Positions 8,819 to 18,329 of a stretch of 64,000 nucleotides of DNA are shown here, piece after piece. The notes below the pieces were generated by a model. The model ran no database searches. It had not been told where the DNA came from and saw only the letters and a list, made by a program, of their open reading frames with translations. Made by a program: the position numbers and the translations under genes. Origin of the DNA: Dechloromonas sp. TW-R-39-2 (GTDB lineage Bacteria > Pseudomonadota > Gammaproteobacteria > Burkholderiales > Rhodocyclaceae); NCBI RefSeq assembly GCF_016864195.1, contig NZ_CP045202.1, positions 2,449,001 to 2,513,000 on the forward strand. The letters are read 5' to 3'. Position 1 is the stretch's first letter; each line of letters starts with the position of its first letter.

Positions 8819-9751
8819 CTAAAACAGGGAGTCGCTTGAAAGATTGCCGCGTTTGACGATCTTGCGCAGGCGGTCGAGCGCTTCCATCTGAATCTGCCGC
8901 ACCCGCTCGCGCGTCAGGCCAAGATCGTTGGCAATAATATCCAGCGTCGCGACATCGGCATTGTTCAGCCCATAGCGCCGTTCGATCACCTGACGCTGAC
9001 GCTCGGTCAGTTGATCAAGCCACCCCGCGATCAATGTATCGACTTCGCTACTCTGCAGCAGGGAGGCCGGATCGCTGCCACCATCGTCGGCAATAATCTC
9101 GACCATGGTATGTTCGGGATCGATATCGAGCGGCATGTCGAGCGAAGCAATGTGCTCGTTCAACGCGAGAATCCGGCGCACGTCCTCAACCGGCTTGTCG
9201 ATCAGCACAGCAACCCGTTCCACGGTCGACTCGCGTCGATCGGCAGATTCGAGATGCCGCATGGCACGCAGAACAAGATTGATTTCCTTGACGACATGCA
9301 CCGGCAAGCGAATTGTTCTCGCCTGGTTCATGATGCCGCGCTCAATGCTCTGGCGAATCCACCACGTCGCATAGGTCGAGAAACGAAAACCACGCTCGGG
9401 GTCGAATTTCTCAAGCGCGTGAATCAATCCGAGATTTCCCTCTTCGATCAGATCAAGAAGCGGAATGCCACGGTTCAGATAGTGCTTGGCAATATTGACC
9501 ACCAAGCGAAGATTATGCTCGATCATTTTCTGCCGCGAGGCAAAGTCTCCGGCCCGCATGCAGCGGGCGGTTGCAAGCTCCTCGGCCGGCGTGAGCAGCG
9601 GTTTGGCACCGATCTCGTTCAGGTAAAGCTGGGTTACATCCTCAAGCAGATCGAGTTCGGGGGCAATGACTTCCGGCTCGGGGAGCAGGACAGCTTCGTC
9701 GGGTTGCCCCTCAAAGCTTTCGTCCTCTTGCTCCCGGTCGGTATGGGTCAT
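8819..9751 (-). CDS. rpoS: RNA polymerase sigma factor RpoS
   Basis: This is the stationary-phase and general-stress sigma-70-family factor. Its 310 residues contain region 1.2 (DVTQLYLNEIG), region 2 with GLIHALEKFDPERGFRFSTYA and the WWIRQSIERGI -10 recognition helix, region 3, and region 4 with LGLTRERVRQIQ near the C-terminus. The acidic N-terminus (about 1-35) lacks conserved motifs, as in other RpoS. It overlaps the end of nlpD by 4 bases, the classical nlpD-rpoS arrangement, so an internal promoter within nlpD is likely, as in other proteobacteria (known for the family, not identified here). Confidence 0.97.
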   Translation of the reverse strand: MTHTDREQEDESFEGQPDEAVLLPEPEVIAPELDLLEDVTQLYLNEIGAKPLLTPAEELATARCMRAGDFASRQKMIEHNLRLVVNIAKHYLNRGIPLLDLIEEGNLGLIHALEKFDPERGFRFSTYATWWIRQSIERGIMNQARTIRLPVHVVKEINLVLRAMRHLESADRRESTVERVAVLIDKPVEDVRRILALNEHIASLDMPLDIDPEHTMVEIIADDGGSDPASLLQSSEVDTLIAGWLDQLTERQRQVIERRYGLNNADVATLDIIANDLGLTRERVRQIQMEALDRLRKIVKRGNLSSDSLF

Positions 9752-10698
9752 TTTTTCGGCAAATACTGAGCCGGATCAACCGGCTTGCCCTGCTTGCGAA
9801 TTTCAAAGTGCAGCTTGACCGAATCGGCATCCGTACTGCCCATTTCGGCAATTTTCTGCCCGCGGCTCACCGTCTGGCCTTCTTTGACCAGAATCTTGCG
9901 ATTATGAGCATAAGCGGAAAGGAAGGTGGCGTTGTGCTTGATGATGACCAACTCACCATAACCTCGCAACCCGGCGCCGGCATACACCACCTTGCCTTCA
10001 CCGGCAGCCAGAACGGTATCGCCTGCCTTGCCACCAAAATCTAGCCCCTTGTTCCCGGACTCGCTGAAAGGCGCGACGACTTTGCCGGCAGAGGGCCACA
10101 ACCATGGCACATCATCCGGACCGGCAGCCACCGCAGGTGTCGCCGGGGCAGATGCTGGGACAACCGCCGGGGTCGGTGCAGGTTCCGGCCTGGTTTCAGC
10201 CGGCTTGGCAGGAAGGTCACCCGTTTTATTCAAGCGGGCATAAGCCTCATCGGAATAAGGCTCCTTGCCTACACGCGGCTCTCGCTTCAAATTACTGTTT
10301 GACGTCGCTACAGGCTGCTGAGCGGATGGCGGCTGGTCGAGGGAGCGGGTTTCGACAACAGGACTGGAACTCACTGGCTTGCTGACCACCGCTCCCGTAT
10401 TCTCCACAGCCCCCGGAGGAACAACCCGTAATACCTGTCCCTCCTTGATCGACGAGGGATTGGCCAGATTATTCCAGGCAGCAACATCCTTGTAGTCCTG
10501 ACCGTGCTCCAGGGCGATACGGTAGAGCGTTTCACCACGCTTGACGGTGTAGTAGCCGGGTCCGGAAGGCTGTTGAACAGGTGAAACAGGAGCTGAACGC
10601 GATGCGTTTGAAGTGCTGCGGTCGACAGTTGGCGCCGGCGGTTGTGAAAAACAACCAGCCAGCAACAAGGGAAGAATCAGAACGGTAAATCGAATCAT
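9748..10698 (-). CDS. nlpD: Lipoprotein NlpD, LysM and LytM/M23 domains
   Basis: This is an envelope lipoprotein that activates cell-wall amidases at division. The lipobox LLLAGC puts the lipid-bearing Cys at 16. One LysM domain ([18 protein letters not shown], about 50-94) binds peptidoglycan. A Pro/Ala-rich linker leads to a C-terminal M23 domain. The first zinc His of active M23 enzymes is absent: the segment reads NKGLDF where HxGLD is expected, although a later AYAHN and LHFEI remain. That degeneracy is typical of NlpD/EnvC, which regulate amidases rather than cut. It overlaps pcm and rpoS by 4 bases each. Confidence 0.94.
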   Translation of the reverse strand: MIRFTVLILPLLLAGCFSQPPAPTVDRSTSNASRSAPVSPVQQPSGPGYYTVKRGETLYRIALEHGQDYKDVAAWNNLANPSSIKEGQVLRVVPPGAVENTGAVVSKPVSSSPVVETRSLDQPPSAQQPVATSNSNLKREPRVGKEPYSDEAYARLNKTGDLPAKPAETRPEPAPTPAVVPASAPATPAVAAGPDDVPWLWPSAGKVVAPFSESGNKGLDFGGKAGDTVLAAGEGKVVYAGAGLRGYGELVIIKHNATFLSAYAHNRKILVKEGQTVSRGQKIAEMGSTDADSVKLHFEIRKQGKPVDPAQYLPKK

Positions 10699-11366
10699 TG
10701 CGTTCCTGCGAGAAGCGGGACAAAGCGAACTGCGTCGAGGCGCGTTTCGACAAATCCCTGAGGCGTACGTTCAATGAAGCAAAGATACTGCTCTGTCGTA
10801 CCAATTGGCAAGACCAGCCGGCCACCAAGCGCCAACTGCTCCAGCAATGCCTGCGGCACATGAGAACCAGCCGCTGCCACGATGATACTGTCAAAGGGCC
10901 CGGCTTCAGGCAGACCCAACTGGCCATCGGCATGTTTCAAGCGGACATTGAACTGCTGCAGGGTCCGCATGTTGGCCTTGGCTTTTTCAAGCAATGGCCC
11001 CAGGCGCTCAACGGCATAAACCTCATTGGTTAACTGCGCCAGTACGGCCGCCTGATAACCGCAACCAGCACCGACTTCAAGCGTCTTTCCCAGTGTCGGG
11101 CGCGCATTGAGCAGCAACTCGATCATGCGGGCGACAACGTAAGGCTGAGAAATGGTCTGCCCCATGCCAAGCGGCAAGGCCGTATCTTCATAGGCACGGG
11201 ACGCCAGAGCCTCTTCAACAAACACATGACGCGGCACAGCCGCCATGGCGCCCAGCACAGCCTCGTGGCGAATGCCTTTTTCGCGCAAACGCTCGATCAT
11301 TCGCGCCCGCGTCCGCTGCGAAGTCATACCAATTCCGTGAAGCACGGCCAAGCTCACTCCATCCAC
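10695..11366 (-). CDS. pcm: Protein-L-isoaspartate O-methyltransferase
   Basis: This SAM-dependent enzyme methylates isoaspartyl residues in damaged proteins and starts their repair. The 223-residue protein shows the [11 protein letters not shown]-terminal motif, the VPRHVFV and [14 protein letters not shown] segments specific to Pcm, and the SAM-binding [15 protein letters not shown] loop. Its start lies inside the end of surE (13-base overlap). It is part of the conserved surE-pcm-nlpD-rpoS block linked to stationary-phase survival. Confidence 0.96.
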   Translation of the reverse strand: MDGVSLAVLHGIGMTSQRTRARMIERLREKGIRHEAVLGAMAAVPRHVFVEEALASRAYEDTALPLGMGQTISQPYVVARMIELLLNARPTLGKTLEVGAGCGYQAAVLAQLTNEVYAVERLGPLLEKAKANMRTLQQFNVRLKHADGQLGLPEAGPFDSIIVAAAGSHVPQALLEQLALGGRLVLPIGTTEQYLCFIERTPQGFVETRLDAVRFVPLLAGTQ

Positions 11367-12094
11367 TGACGTACTGCCGGCAACTGAGCCGGGTGCGTCA
11401 AATCAATTTGCAAAGGCGTGATTGACACACAACCCCGCTCGACCGCGTTGAAATCGGTGCCAGGCCCGGCATCTGCTGCCGCGCCTGCCGCGCCAATCCA
11501 GTAAACCGTTTCATTACGCGGTGACTGCATTTTGACAACTGGCTCGGCTTTGTGGCGGCGACCAAGACGGGTCACTTCAACCCCTTTCAAGTCGGCATGC
11601 GGAATATCGGGCACATTCACATTCAGCAATACCGGCTGCTTGATCGGATTGCGAATAAATCGCTCAACAAGATCTCGCGCCACCTGGCCAGCCGTATCAA
11701 AATGCTTGCCTTCAAAATTATTCAGGGAAATTGCCAGAGAAGGTATTCCGAGCAAAAATCCCTCAGTAGCAGCAGCTACCGTACCCGAATAAATCGTATC
11801 GTCCCCCATGTTGGCACCATGATTGATACCTGAAACGATAATATCGGGCAAATAATCCAGCATGCCTGTCACGGCAAGATGGACACAATCGGTCGGCGTT
11901 CCATTCACAAAATGAAAACCGTTGGCCGCTGTTTTCAAGAACAGAGGCCTGTCCAGCGTCAGCGAATTACTGGCCCCACTGCGATTCTGCTCGGGAGCGA
12001 CCACCACAATTTCACCAAGCCCGGAAAGCGCTTGCGCCAGAGCGGCAAGCCCCGGCGCAAAATAACCGTCGTCGTTACTGAGCAGAATGCGCAT
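11354..12094 (-). CDS. surE: 5'/3'-nucleotidase SurE
   Basis: This metal-dependent phosphatase acts on nucleoside 5'- and 3'-monophosphates and on short polyphosphate. The N-terminal metal motif [13 protein letters not shown] (4-16) and [19 protein letters not shown] near 90-110 are the family hallmarks. At 246 residues it is of normal length. It begins the surE-pcm-nlpD-rpoS operon and lies 3 bases after the H-NS-like gene, so the H-NS-like promoter may also feed this block. Confidence 0.97.
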   Translation of the reverse strand: MRILLSNDDGYFAPGLAALAQALSGLGEIVVVAPEQNRSGASNSLTLDRPLFLKTAANGFHFVNGTPTDCVHLAVTGMLDYLPDIIVSGINHGANMGDDTIYSGTVAAATEGFLLGIPSLAISLNNFEGKHFDTAGQVARDLVERFIRNPIKQPVLLNVNVPDIPHADLKGVEVTRLGRRHKAEPVVKMQSPRNETVYWIGAAGAAADAGPGTDFNAVERGCVSITPLQIDLTHPAQLPAVRQWME

Positions 12095-12097
12095 CGA

Positions 12098-12415
12098 TCA
12101 AACCAGGAGGCTATCCAGGCTCGCCCCATTGGCGACCCAAGCTTCAACCCATTTTGGCTTGCGGCCACGACCGGTCCATTCCAGTTCAGGATTTTCCGGG
12201 TGACGATATTTGACTTTGACCTTGGATGTGCTGGCTGCTTTGACCTTGACTTCCTTGCCGATCAAATCCTCAATGGCATAACCACGAGCTTTGGCAAAAG
12301 CGCGAACTTCATTGAGGATATTGGCTTTATCCTGTACTTCTCGGCGCTTCAATTCAGCCGGAATCTGTTGCTGCAAATCACGCAATTCAATAACGGAAAG
12401 TGCTGAAAGATCCAT
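12098..12415 (-). CDS. H-NS-like nucleoid-associated protein
   Basis: The 105-residue protein has an N-terminal coiled-coil oligomerisation helix (about 1-45) and a C-terminal DNA-binding domain containing YRHPENPELEWTGRGRKPKW (72-91). The GRGRKP loop is the AT-hook-like motif of H-NS relatives that inserts in the minor groove of AT-rich DNA and silences it. The start at 12415 follows GGAGATGATT; a second in-frame ATG two codons upstream is less well placed. It has its own consensus-like promoter. Betaproteobacteria carry several such paralogues, so no specific symbol is given. Confidence 0.9.
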   Translation of the reverse strand: MDLSALSVIELRDLQQQIPAELKRREVQDKANILNEVRAFAKARGYAIEDLIGKEVKVKAASTSKVKVKYRHPENPELEWTGRGRKPKWVEAWVANGASLDSLLV

Positions 12416-12444
12416 AATCATCTCCAAATAAAATAAGCAGGAAC

Positions 12445-12473
12445 AATTTAGTGAATATCTGCTTATTTATCAA
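12445..12473 (-). promoter_or_regulatory. Sigma-70 promoter of the H-NS-like gene
   Basis: On the minus strand TTGATA (complement of 12468-12473) and TAAATT (complement of 12445-12450) are 17 bases apart in an AT-rich region, about 30 bases before the start codon. Confidence 0.6.
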
Positions 12474-12483
12474 CCAATAAAAT

Positions 12484-12503
12484 CAAAAACCGGCAAACGC
12501 CGG
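12484..12503 (-). terminator. Terminator of the hybrid kinase gene
   Basis: The stem CCGGC (12490-12494) pairs with GCCGG (12499-12503) around a 4-base loop. On the minus strand it is followed by TTTTTGATTTT. The rest of 12504-12619 contains nothing I recognise. Confidence 0.65.
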
Positions 12504-12619
12504 CTATTTAACCTGACCATTTCCAAACATCGAAACAAGACGGCCGAATAAAATTCTTTGATGCATTCTAACACAGCCACACCGTCACCGGATCTACCGC
12601 CCCTCTGGGGTATCGACAG

Positions 12620-14614
12620 TTAATTTGAAAATTTAAGCCATTTCAATAATGTATTAAAAAATACTTCAGGATTAACAGGTTTTCCGATGTGGTCATCCAT
12701 TCCATTGGCAAAACAGGCTCTTCGATCCTCATCAAAAACATTCGCCGTCATTGCGAGAACAGGAGTATTCATGTTCAAAGAGTCACCACGAATCCTGCGG
12801 GTTGCCTCAATACCATTCATTTCAGGCATTTGCACATCCATCAAGATCAATGAGTAATAATTTTCCTTGGCCAGATTAACTGCTGCCAAACCATTATCGG
12901 CAAGATCGACAACCAGCCCTACATCCTCGAGAAGACAACGCGAAATTTCCTGATTGATCGGCTCGTCCTCAACCAACAAAACGCGTGCGCCGGAAAAATC
13001 GAATCTGATCTGCGCTTCGACACTATCAAGATCCGTATAAAGATGAGGTGGCTCAACCCTCCCCTCAAGCTTGTCAAATCGCGCAGAGAACCAGAATGCA
13101 CTCCCTTGCCCTAAGGTACTTTCAACACCGATGTCGCCCCCCATCAGACGGGACAACTGCTTGCTGATCGCCAGTCCCAGGCCTGAACCGCCGTATTTTC
13201 TGGTCATTGAACTGTCAGCCTGCTCAAAAGCAGTAAACAAACGAGATTGATCTTCAGATGAAATACCAATACCCGTATCCAAAACCTCAAAACGAAGCAA
13301 AACTGTCGTCAGACTTTCTTCGATTGGGCGCACACGAATGCTGACTGTCCCTTGCGAGGTAAATTTGACTGCATTGGCAACCAGATTGAGCAAAACCTGC
13401 CCAAGACGCAAAGGATCTCCTTCCAAGGCCTGACAGGACAATTCCGGCGGCGAGTCGACACGAAGCGTCAATCCTTTTTCGGAGATGCGCTCAGAGACCA
13501 GACTGGTCACATTTTCCAAAACCTCTCCCAACTGGAAGCGGACTTTTTCGAACTGCAAGCGCTCCGCTTCAATTTTTGAAAGATCAAGAATGTCGTTGAT
13601 CACTGCCAACAATATCTGTGACGATTTTCTGGCCTTGTTCAGCTGTTCTCGCACGGTGCTATCCGTTGTGCGCTTCAAAGCCAGATCAACCATCCCCATG
13701 ATGCCATTCATCGGCGTACGCAACTCATGGCTCATATTGGCAAGAAAAGTCCCCTTGGCGCGGCTGGCTGCCTCTGCCGCCTCCTTGGCGATGGACAGCG
13801 CCAAGGTGCGCTCCTTGACCTGGGACTCCAGATGATCCCGATGCTGAGCCAATTCCTGCTGCGCTGTCTCACGCTCCCGATCCCAGCGAGCCGAGAGCCT
13901 GCCCCCCGCCACAATGCCGGCCAGACCGATCAACCAGATAATGGCGTGACTGACTCCCAACTGCATCCGGGATTCTTCTATCTGAGTCAGATAAGGCGCC
14001 AGCGGTAAATTCAGCCCTGTCGCTCCTCGCATGTCACCCGTCTTGTAGCCAAGAATACCGTGGCATTTATCACAGCCGGTTTCCATGTACATGGCACGCA
14101 AATACCGTAAATTCGGCTGACCATTGATCTCGGCAATCTCCCAAACCTCTGTTTTGTCTCCCCGGGAAAAAGCTTCGAGTTGCCGACGCTCCCAATCATC
14201 CGGTGCATTACCTGGATTCAGGTATTTCAGGCCGGTAATCCGGCCACGAATCCCATACTCTTCGGCATAGGCATCCATGATCTGCCGCAGCATTGAGGCC
14301 GGATTCAGGAGTGTCAGCTTCAGACCGTCTGTCGTGGTGACATCCCGCCCGAGAACGTGAGACAGCCAGGGAACTGATTTTTGCGTTGCTGTCACGGGGA
14401 CATAAACACCACCGTGCATTGTTGCCCAACGGCGAAAAATAATGTCTTTATTCAGGTTGGCCCGCGCTTCGGAATACGCCATGGCCATCATCTGGGCTTG
14501 GGTACTGTTCAAGTTCCAAACAAGCGAAAAGGCCAGCACTCCAGTCCAGAGGAGTGCTGCCAAAACCGATAACCGAAGAGTCAGATATCCATAGGCCATC
14601 AAAAGGCCATTCAT
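12620..14614 (-). CDS. Hybrid sensor histidine kinase with haem-binding DUF3365 (Tll0287-like) sensor
   Basis: A 664-residue membrane kinase. A transmembrane helix (about 11-34) precedes a periplasmic DUF3365/Tll0287-like sensor domain that carries a CxxCH motif, CDKCH (181-185), so it probably binds c-type haem and may sense redox state, oxygen or NO. A second membrane helix (about 223-240) is followed by a short coiled coil, the HisKA motif FLANMSHELRTPMNG with phospho-His 296, an HATPase with the GGSGLGLAI box, and a C-terminal receiver with LILMDVQMPEMNG carrying the acceptor Asp. The output partner is not adjacent. The start at 14614 is the best I can see; a nearby in-frame ATG a few codons later is possible. 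Confidence 0.9.
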   Translation of the reverse strand: MNGLLMAYGYLTLRLSVLAALLWTGVLAFSLVWNLNSTQAQMMAMAYSEARANLNKDIIFRRWATMHGGVYVPVTATQKSVPWLSHVLGRDVTTTDGLKLTLLNPASMLRQIMDAYAEEYGIRGRITGLKYLNPGNAPDDWERRQLEAFSRGDKTEVWEIAEINGQPNLRYLRAMYMETGCDKCHGILGYKTGDMRGATGLNLPLAPYLTQIEESRMQLGVSHAIIWLIGLAGIVAGGRLSARWDRERETAQQELAQHRDHLESQVKERTLALSIAKEAAEAASRAKGTFLANMSHELRTPMNGIMGMVDLALKRTTDSTVREQLNKARKSSQILLAVINDILDLSKIEAERLQFEKVRFQLGEVLENVTSLVSERISEKGLTLRVDSPPELSCQALEGDPLRLGQVLLNLVANAVKFTSQGTVSIRVRPIEESLTTVLLRFEVLDTGIGISSEDQSRLFTAFEQADSSMTRKYGGSGLGLAISKQLSRLMGGDIGVESTLGQGSAFWFSARFDKLEGRVEPPHLYTDLDSVEAQIRFDFSGARVLLVEDEPINQEISRCLLEDVGLVVDLADNGLAAVNLAKENYYSLILMDVQMPEMNGIEATRRIRGDSLNMNTPVLAMTANVFDEDRRACFANGMDDHIGKPVNPEVFFNTLLKWLKFSN

Positions 14615-14684
14615 CCAAGCGCAAGCGTATCAACAGCGAACAATATAACACCCGGAAGAATGACTATTGAGTTTTCTCAACACC

Positions 14685-14732
14685 AAGGTCGCATCAAGGC
14701 GAATCACCAGAAACTCACCTTGATGCGACCTT
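14685..14732. repeat. 15-bp perfect inverted repeat
   Basis: AAGGTCGCATCAAGG (14685-14699) is exactly complementary to 14718-14732, with an 18-base loop. It lies between the end of the LapD-like gene and the start of the hybrid kinase gene, both on minus. Neither side has a T tract, so it is not a standard intrinsic terminator. It could be an mRNA-stabilising hairpin, a factor-dependent terminator or a protein-binding site. Confidence 0.7.
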
Positions 14733-14796
14733 CGCAAGCGCTGTTTTACATCAGGACAAAATCAACACCACCGCAACCCGCACAACCATAGGCGGT

Positions 14797-16755
14797 TTAG
14801 CTGCCAATATCGGGGGACGGCGCTCCGAAGTGATAGCCCTGCCCGCCACCAACCTGATCCTTGATCAACATCTCAACCTGCTCTGCACTCTCGACACCCT
14901 GAGCAATCACATCAACATCCAGTTGATGCGCAAGCGCAATAACAGACTGAAGCAGCGAGTGCGCACCGGCATTGACCGGCGCTTCGGCAACTAGGCCCGT
15001 ATCGAGCTTGATGTAGTCCGGCGGCACTTCACGCAGGGTCTGCAGTGATTTGGGGGCCAAGCCGAAGTGATCGATACCAAAACGCGCACCATGATCTCGA
15101 ACCATCGATGCAAACCGTCGAGCAGCCTCGATATCGATTGAACAACCGTACTCGGTCAATTCAAACGACAGACGTGCCGCCAATCCCCCCAATCTGACTA
15201 GGCGGCCAGACAGCCACTTCACGAACTCGGCACTCTGCAAGCTCTGATTGGACATATTGACTGCCAGATGCCCTTCGGTTTGAGCACCGGCCTCAAGAAT
15301 GCCAAAAACCAACTCAAGCAATGCCCGATCAATATCAGCCATCAGATGATGGCGCAAAGCCATGGGCAGGAAACGGGCTGCGGGTACCAGGCGGCCATCC
15401 GTCCCGACCAGCCGGGTCATGATTTCACGGTGAATCACATCACGCGTCGCCAGCGAGACAACCGGCTGCCCTAGCAAGGTCCAGCGATTCTCGGCCATCG
15501 CATTCTGAATCAACTCGCGCCAACCCAGCGAGCCCAAGGCGCCTTCATCGCCCTCTTCTTCCATGACGAACTGCAAGGCATTACGCCCGGACTGGCGAGC
15601 CGACTCGATCGCCAGATCAAGTCGCGCCATTACCTGCGACCGCTTGTCGCTCTTGTGGAAGTTCACCACCCCCAGGCTGAAGGAGATGTCCACATCCCCC
15701 GACACCGATTCAATTTCGAGCTGGAGCGACTCCTGCAATTTACGCCCGACTCCAGCCATGGCTGTACCGTCCAGCCCAACCACCACGAAACCGAAGGAAG
15801 TGCCGCCAATCCGTCCAAGAATCATTGCGTGCTCACCAAGAATCTGGCGAACGATGTGAGTCAGTGTCACCAGGAAAGCATTGCCACGCTGGTAGCTGGT
15901 TTCTGTATTGAATGCCTTGAGATTGTTGATTTCGAGGCCGATCACCGAGCCTTCTGAAAACTGGACATCGCCTTCAAGCAACTGGGTAAAACGCAAATCA
16001 AAGCTACGCCGATTATCCAGGCCGGTGATTTCATCCTGATACGCCTCCTTGCGAAAACCATCCGCCCGCTTCGACTCCGCATCGAGAAAATCCGAAATAC
16101 GCTGCGACATGCGATTCATGGCTCGCACAACGCGTCCCAACTCCAGAGCCTTCGGCACAATGGGTATCTGGACAAAACGCCGCTCCTGAATGGCCAGTGC
16201 AGTTCGCTCGATATCAGACAAGGGGCGCAAAATCAGACGCAACAAAAAGCGCGTCAGAATCATTGCAATAAGGTAGCCGAGTCCCATCCAGCCACCGGCT
16301 TCCAGCGTGTATTTCCACAAATACTGGTATGCATGGGTTGGCTGCGAGACAACGACAACCTTGCCCAATTGTCGCCAGCCCGCAGAAATGAAAGCTTCGC
16401 CGGGCGGCGCATGCAACTGGATCAGGCTGGAAAACCACAGTGGCACACCATCGATTTTGGTCTGCAAGTCACGGTCGACCACGACAGATCCATCAATTCC
16501 GATAACAGCGATGCGCTGGAAATACCCCCGGTCGAACATCGAGGTGACCTGCACATTAGCCAAGCCCGCATCATTTTTGCCCAATGACTGCGCAAGCGGC
16601 AAGGAAAGCGATGACGCAGCATCCTGGGCATGTGAACCAAGTTGCTGCTCCAGGTAATCGCGCGTGCCGTTGATGCCCACGGCCATCAGCCCCAGAAATA
16701 TCACCAGAAAAACCAGTGAAATCGCGATGAACAACTGCCGCCTCAACGTCATCAA
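14797..16755 (-). CDS. lapD: LapD-like c-di-GMP receptor (degenerate GGDEF-EAL)
   Basis: A 652-residue inner-membrane protein with the LapD architecture: membrane helix (7-28), periplasmic module (29-150), second helix, HAMP, degenerate GGDEF and degenerate EAL. The GGDEF position reads GGTSF, and the EAL position reads REIMTRL instead of EALLR; the later DDFG motif reads IDHFG. Both catalytic functions are therefore probably lost, leaving c-di-GMP binding. The periplasmic loop SAGWRQLG has W127, which corresponds in context to the Trp that LapD of Pseudomonas fluorescens inserts into LapG (family knowledge). LapG is encoded 12 kb away. The start overlaps the stop of the ligase gene by 4 bases. 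Confidence 0.88.
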   Translation of the reverse strand: MMTLRRQLFIAISLVFLVIFLGLMAVGINGTRDYLEQQLGSHAQDAASSLSLPLAQSLGKNDAGLANVQVTSMFDRGYFQRIAVIGIDGSVVVDRDLQTKIDGVPLWFSSLIQLHAPPGEAFISAGWRQLGKVVVVSQPTHAYQYLWKYTLEAGGWMGLGYLIAMILTRFLLRLILRPLSDIERTALAIQERRFVQIPIVPKALELGRVVRAMNRMSQRISDFLDAESKRADGFRKEAYQDEITGLDNRRSFDLRFTQLLEGDVQFSEGSVIGLEINNLKAFNTETSYQRGNAFLVTLTHIVRQILGEHAMILGRIGGTSFGFVVVGLDGTAMAGVGRKLQESLQLEIESVSGDVDISFSLGVVNFHKSDKRSQVMARLDLAIESARQSGRNALQFVMEEEGDEGALGSLGWRELIQNAMAENRWTLLGQPVVSLATRDVIHREIMTRLVGTDGRLVPAARFLPMALRHHLMADIDRALLELVFGILEAGAQTEGHLAVNMSNQSLQSAEFVKWLSGRLVRLGGLAARLSFELTEYGCSIDIEAARRFASMVRDHGARFGIDHFGLAPKSLQTLREVPPDYIKLDTGLVAEAPVNAGAHSLLQSVIALAHQLDVDVIAQGVESAEQVEMLIKDQVGGGQGYHFGAPSPDIGS

Positions 16756-18266
16756 GCCACTCCCTGCATTTTGTTGCGCCGCGGCAAAGCCGATTTTGAG
16801 CCTGAACGGCTACGCCCCCCGGACGAACGCCCGCCACCTTGCGGCAAGGCACCGGCCATCCACACCATGGCCATGACGATAACCAGCGTCAACGCATTGG
16901 CCGGCAACTGTAAATTGAAATCAACCGTACTGTGAATGGCAATTGCAACAATCGCCATCAGCGAACCAAAGGCCACGCCACGCGGCAAGCTTGAACGGCG
17001 ACGCATCAGGATCAGGATGGCTTTTCCTGCGGTCAACACCACAAAACCGGCCAGAATCCCCAGGCCGACCACTCCCGTATCGGCAGCAATCTCGACATAG
17101 TCGTTATGCGCATGATCCCAATACAACTCACGCGGTGTCCGGTAACGCAGATAGGTATTGTAAAAACTCCCGGCACCTGTCCCCAGCACAGGGAAATCGC
17201 GGACAAGATCGACACTGTAGCGTGCCACCTCTGTTCGCAACTCGACCGACTCCTCGCGAGCGCCAATTTCCTGAACCATACCGGTATCACGTACCCGCTC
17301 GACCACTTTTTCCAGGCCAACCCAAGTACCCACAATCACCACATCGATAATGATCAAGCTGGCGATCAGACCTATCGTTGTCGGCGCCATCTTGCGCGAC
17401 AGCACAATGGCAATCAGACCGACAATCAGCATGGCTGCAAAAAATCCGGCATTCCCCATGCGTGAGCGCGTCAGAACCAAGGCAATGACCAGAATGATCA
17501 GCATCATGCGCAAGCGCATCTTGGGACTGAGGATAAAGTCAAATACCTTGACCAGCTTGTGCTTCCAGTTGCCTATCTGCTCGCTTTTTTCAGCACTAAG
17601 GCGGGCCAGCATCAAACCGATCCCGACCGACAGGCAAATTTCCATATAGCCGGCAAAGTGGTTGTGATAGCCGAAAGTACCAAAAACCCGGTTATGGGCA
17701 ATATCGAAGAAAAATATCCGGTAAGTCGCCCCAACCGAAAACAGCAGCACGCCAATGATCGCCTGCAACAGGCCGGCACCGACAATCAACAAGGCGAGTT
17801 GGTCCAGGCGTTCCTTGTCACGAACCGTCAGCAATGCAACGATAAAACAGGAAAAATAGGCGAAAGTGAGGGCTGCATAAATCTGCGTCTGGTTCGGATC
17901 AAGACTAACGCGGAAGGAAGCCCCCCCCTGCTGCACAGCCACCGTCTCAGGTGAAAGCAATGCAAGAAAACTGGCCGGCAATGGCAACAGTTGCGCCCAG
18001 ACCAGCAAGCCAAACAAACCAAACAAGGCAAGCGGCCATTTGAATAATTTCAGCCGCTCAAAGGCGTCGACCGCAGCATGCCGCCAGACAAACATCGCCC
18101 CGAGAAGGAGCAATTGCGACCAGCAAACCAGAATACCGACGGCCCAGGTCCGATTGCTTCCCAAAGGCAGCGGTGCCCAGAAAAGAAGAAGGATCAAGCC
18201 ACGAAATAACCAGCGATCATCGATCTCTGAAGAAAAAGCAGGTCTGGCAGACAAAACTGTGCGCAT
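16752..18266 (-). CDS. O-antigen ligase / polysaccharide polymerase family membrane protein
   Basis: A 504-residue protein with about 11-12 predicted membrane segments and the Wzy_C/WaaL hallmark GYHNHFAGYMEICLSVGIG near 200-218, followed by the family's long periplasmic loop (about 320-395, containing LGTGAGSFYNTYLRYR and HAHNDYVEIAADTG). Such enzymes join or polymerise glycan repeat units on the periplasmic face. In this exopolysaccharide neighbourhood a polymerase role for the secreted polymer is as likely as lipopolysaccharide ligation. The C-terminal 35 residues are Gly/Ser/Arg-rich and probably cytoplasmic. It is translationally coupled to the LapD-like gene. Confidence 0.85.
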   Translation of the reverse strand: MRTVLSARPAFSSEIDDRWLFRGLILLLFWAPLPLGSNRTWAVGILVCWSQLLLLGAMFVWRHAAVDAFERLKLFKWPLALFGLFGLLVWAQLLPLPASFLALLSPETVAVQQGGASFRVSLDPNQTQIYAALTFAYFSCFIVALLTVRDKERLDQLALLIVGAGLLQAIIGVLLFSVGATYRIFFFDIAHNRVFGTFGYHNHFAGYMEICLSVGIGLMLARLSAEKSEQIGNWKHKLVKVFDFILSPKMRLRMMLIILVIALVLTRSRMGNAGFFAAMLIVGLIAIVLSRKMAPTTIGLIASLIIIDVVIVGTWVGLEKVVERVRDTGMVQEIGAREESVELRTEVARYSVDLVRDFPVLGTGAGSFYNTYLRYRTPRELYWDHAHNDYVEIAADTGVVGLGILAGFVVLTAGKAILILMRRRSSLPRGVAFGSLMAIVAIAIHSTVDFNLQLPANALTLVIVMAMVWMAGALPQGGGRSSGGRSRSGSKSALPRRNKMQGVA

Positions 18267-18283
18267 GGAGAAAATATCGAGGT

Positions 18284-18311
18284 AAAAAAAATGGCAGCCT
18301 TAAGCTGCCAT
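18284..18311 (-). terminator. Terminator of the Ala/Gly-rich protein gene
   Basis: ATGGCAGC (18291-18298) pairs with GCTGCCAT (18304-18311). On the minus strand it is followed by seven T residues (complement of 18284-18290). It separates the small secreted protein gene from the ligase gene. Confidence 0.75.
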
Positions 18312-18329
18312 TATCGGGTAGAGGCTCGA

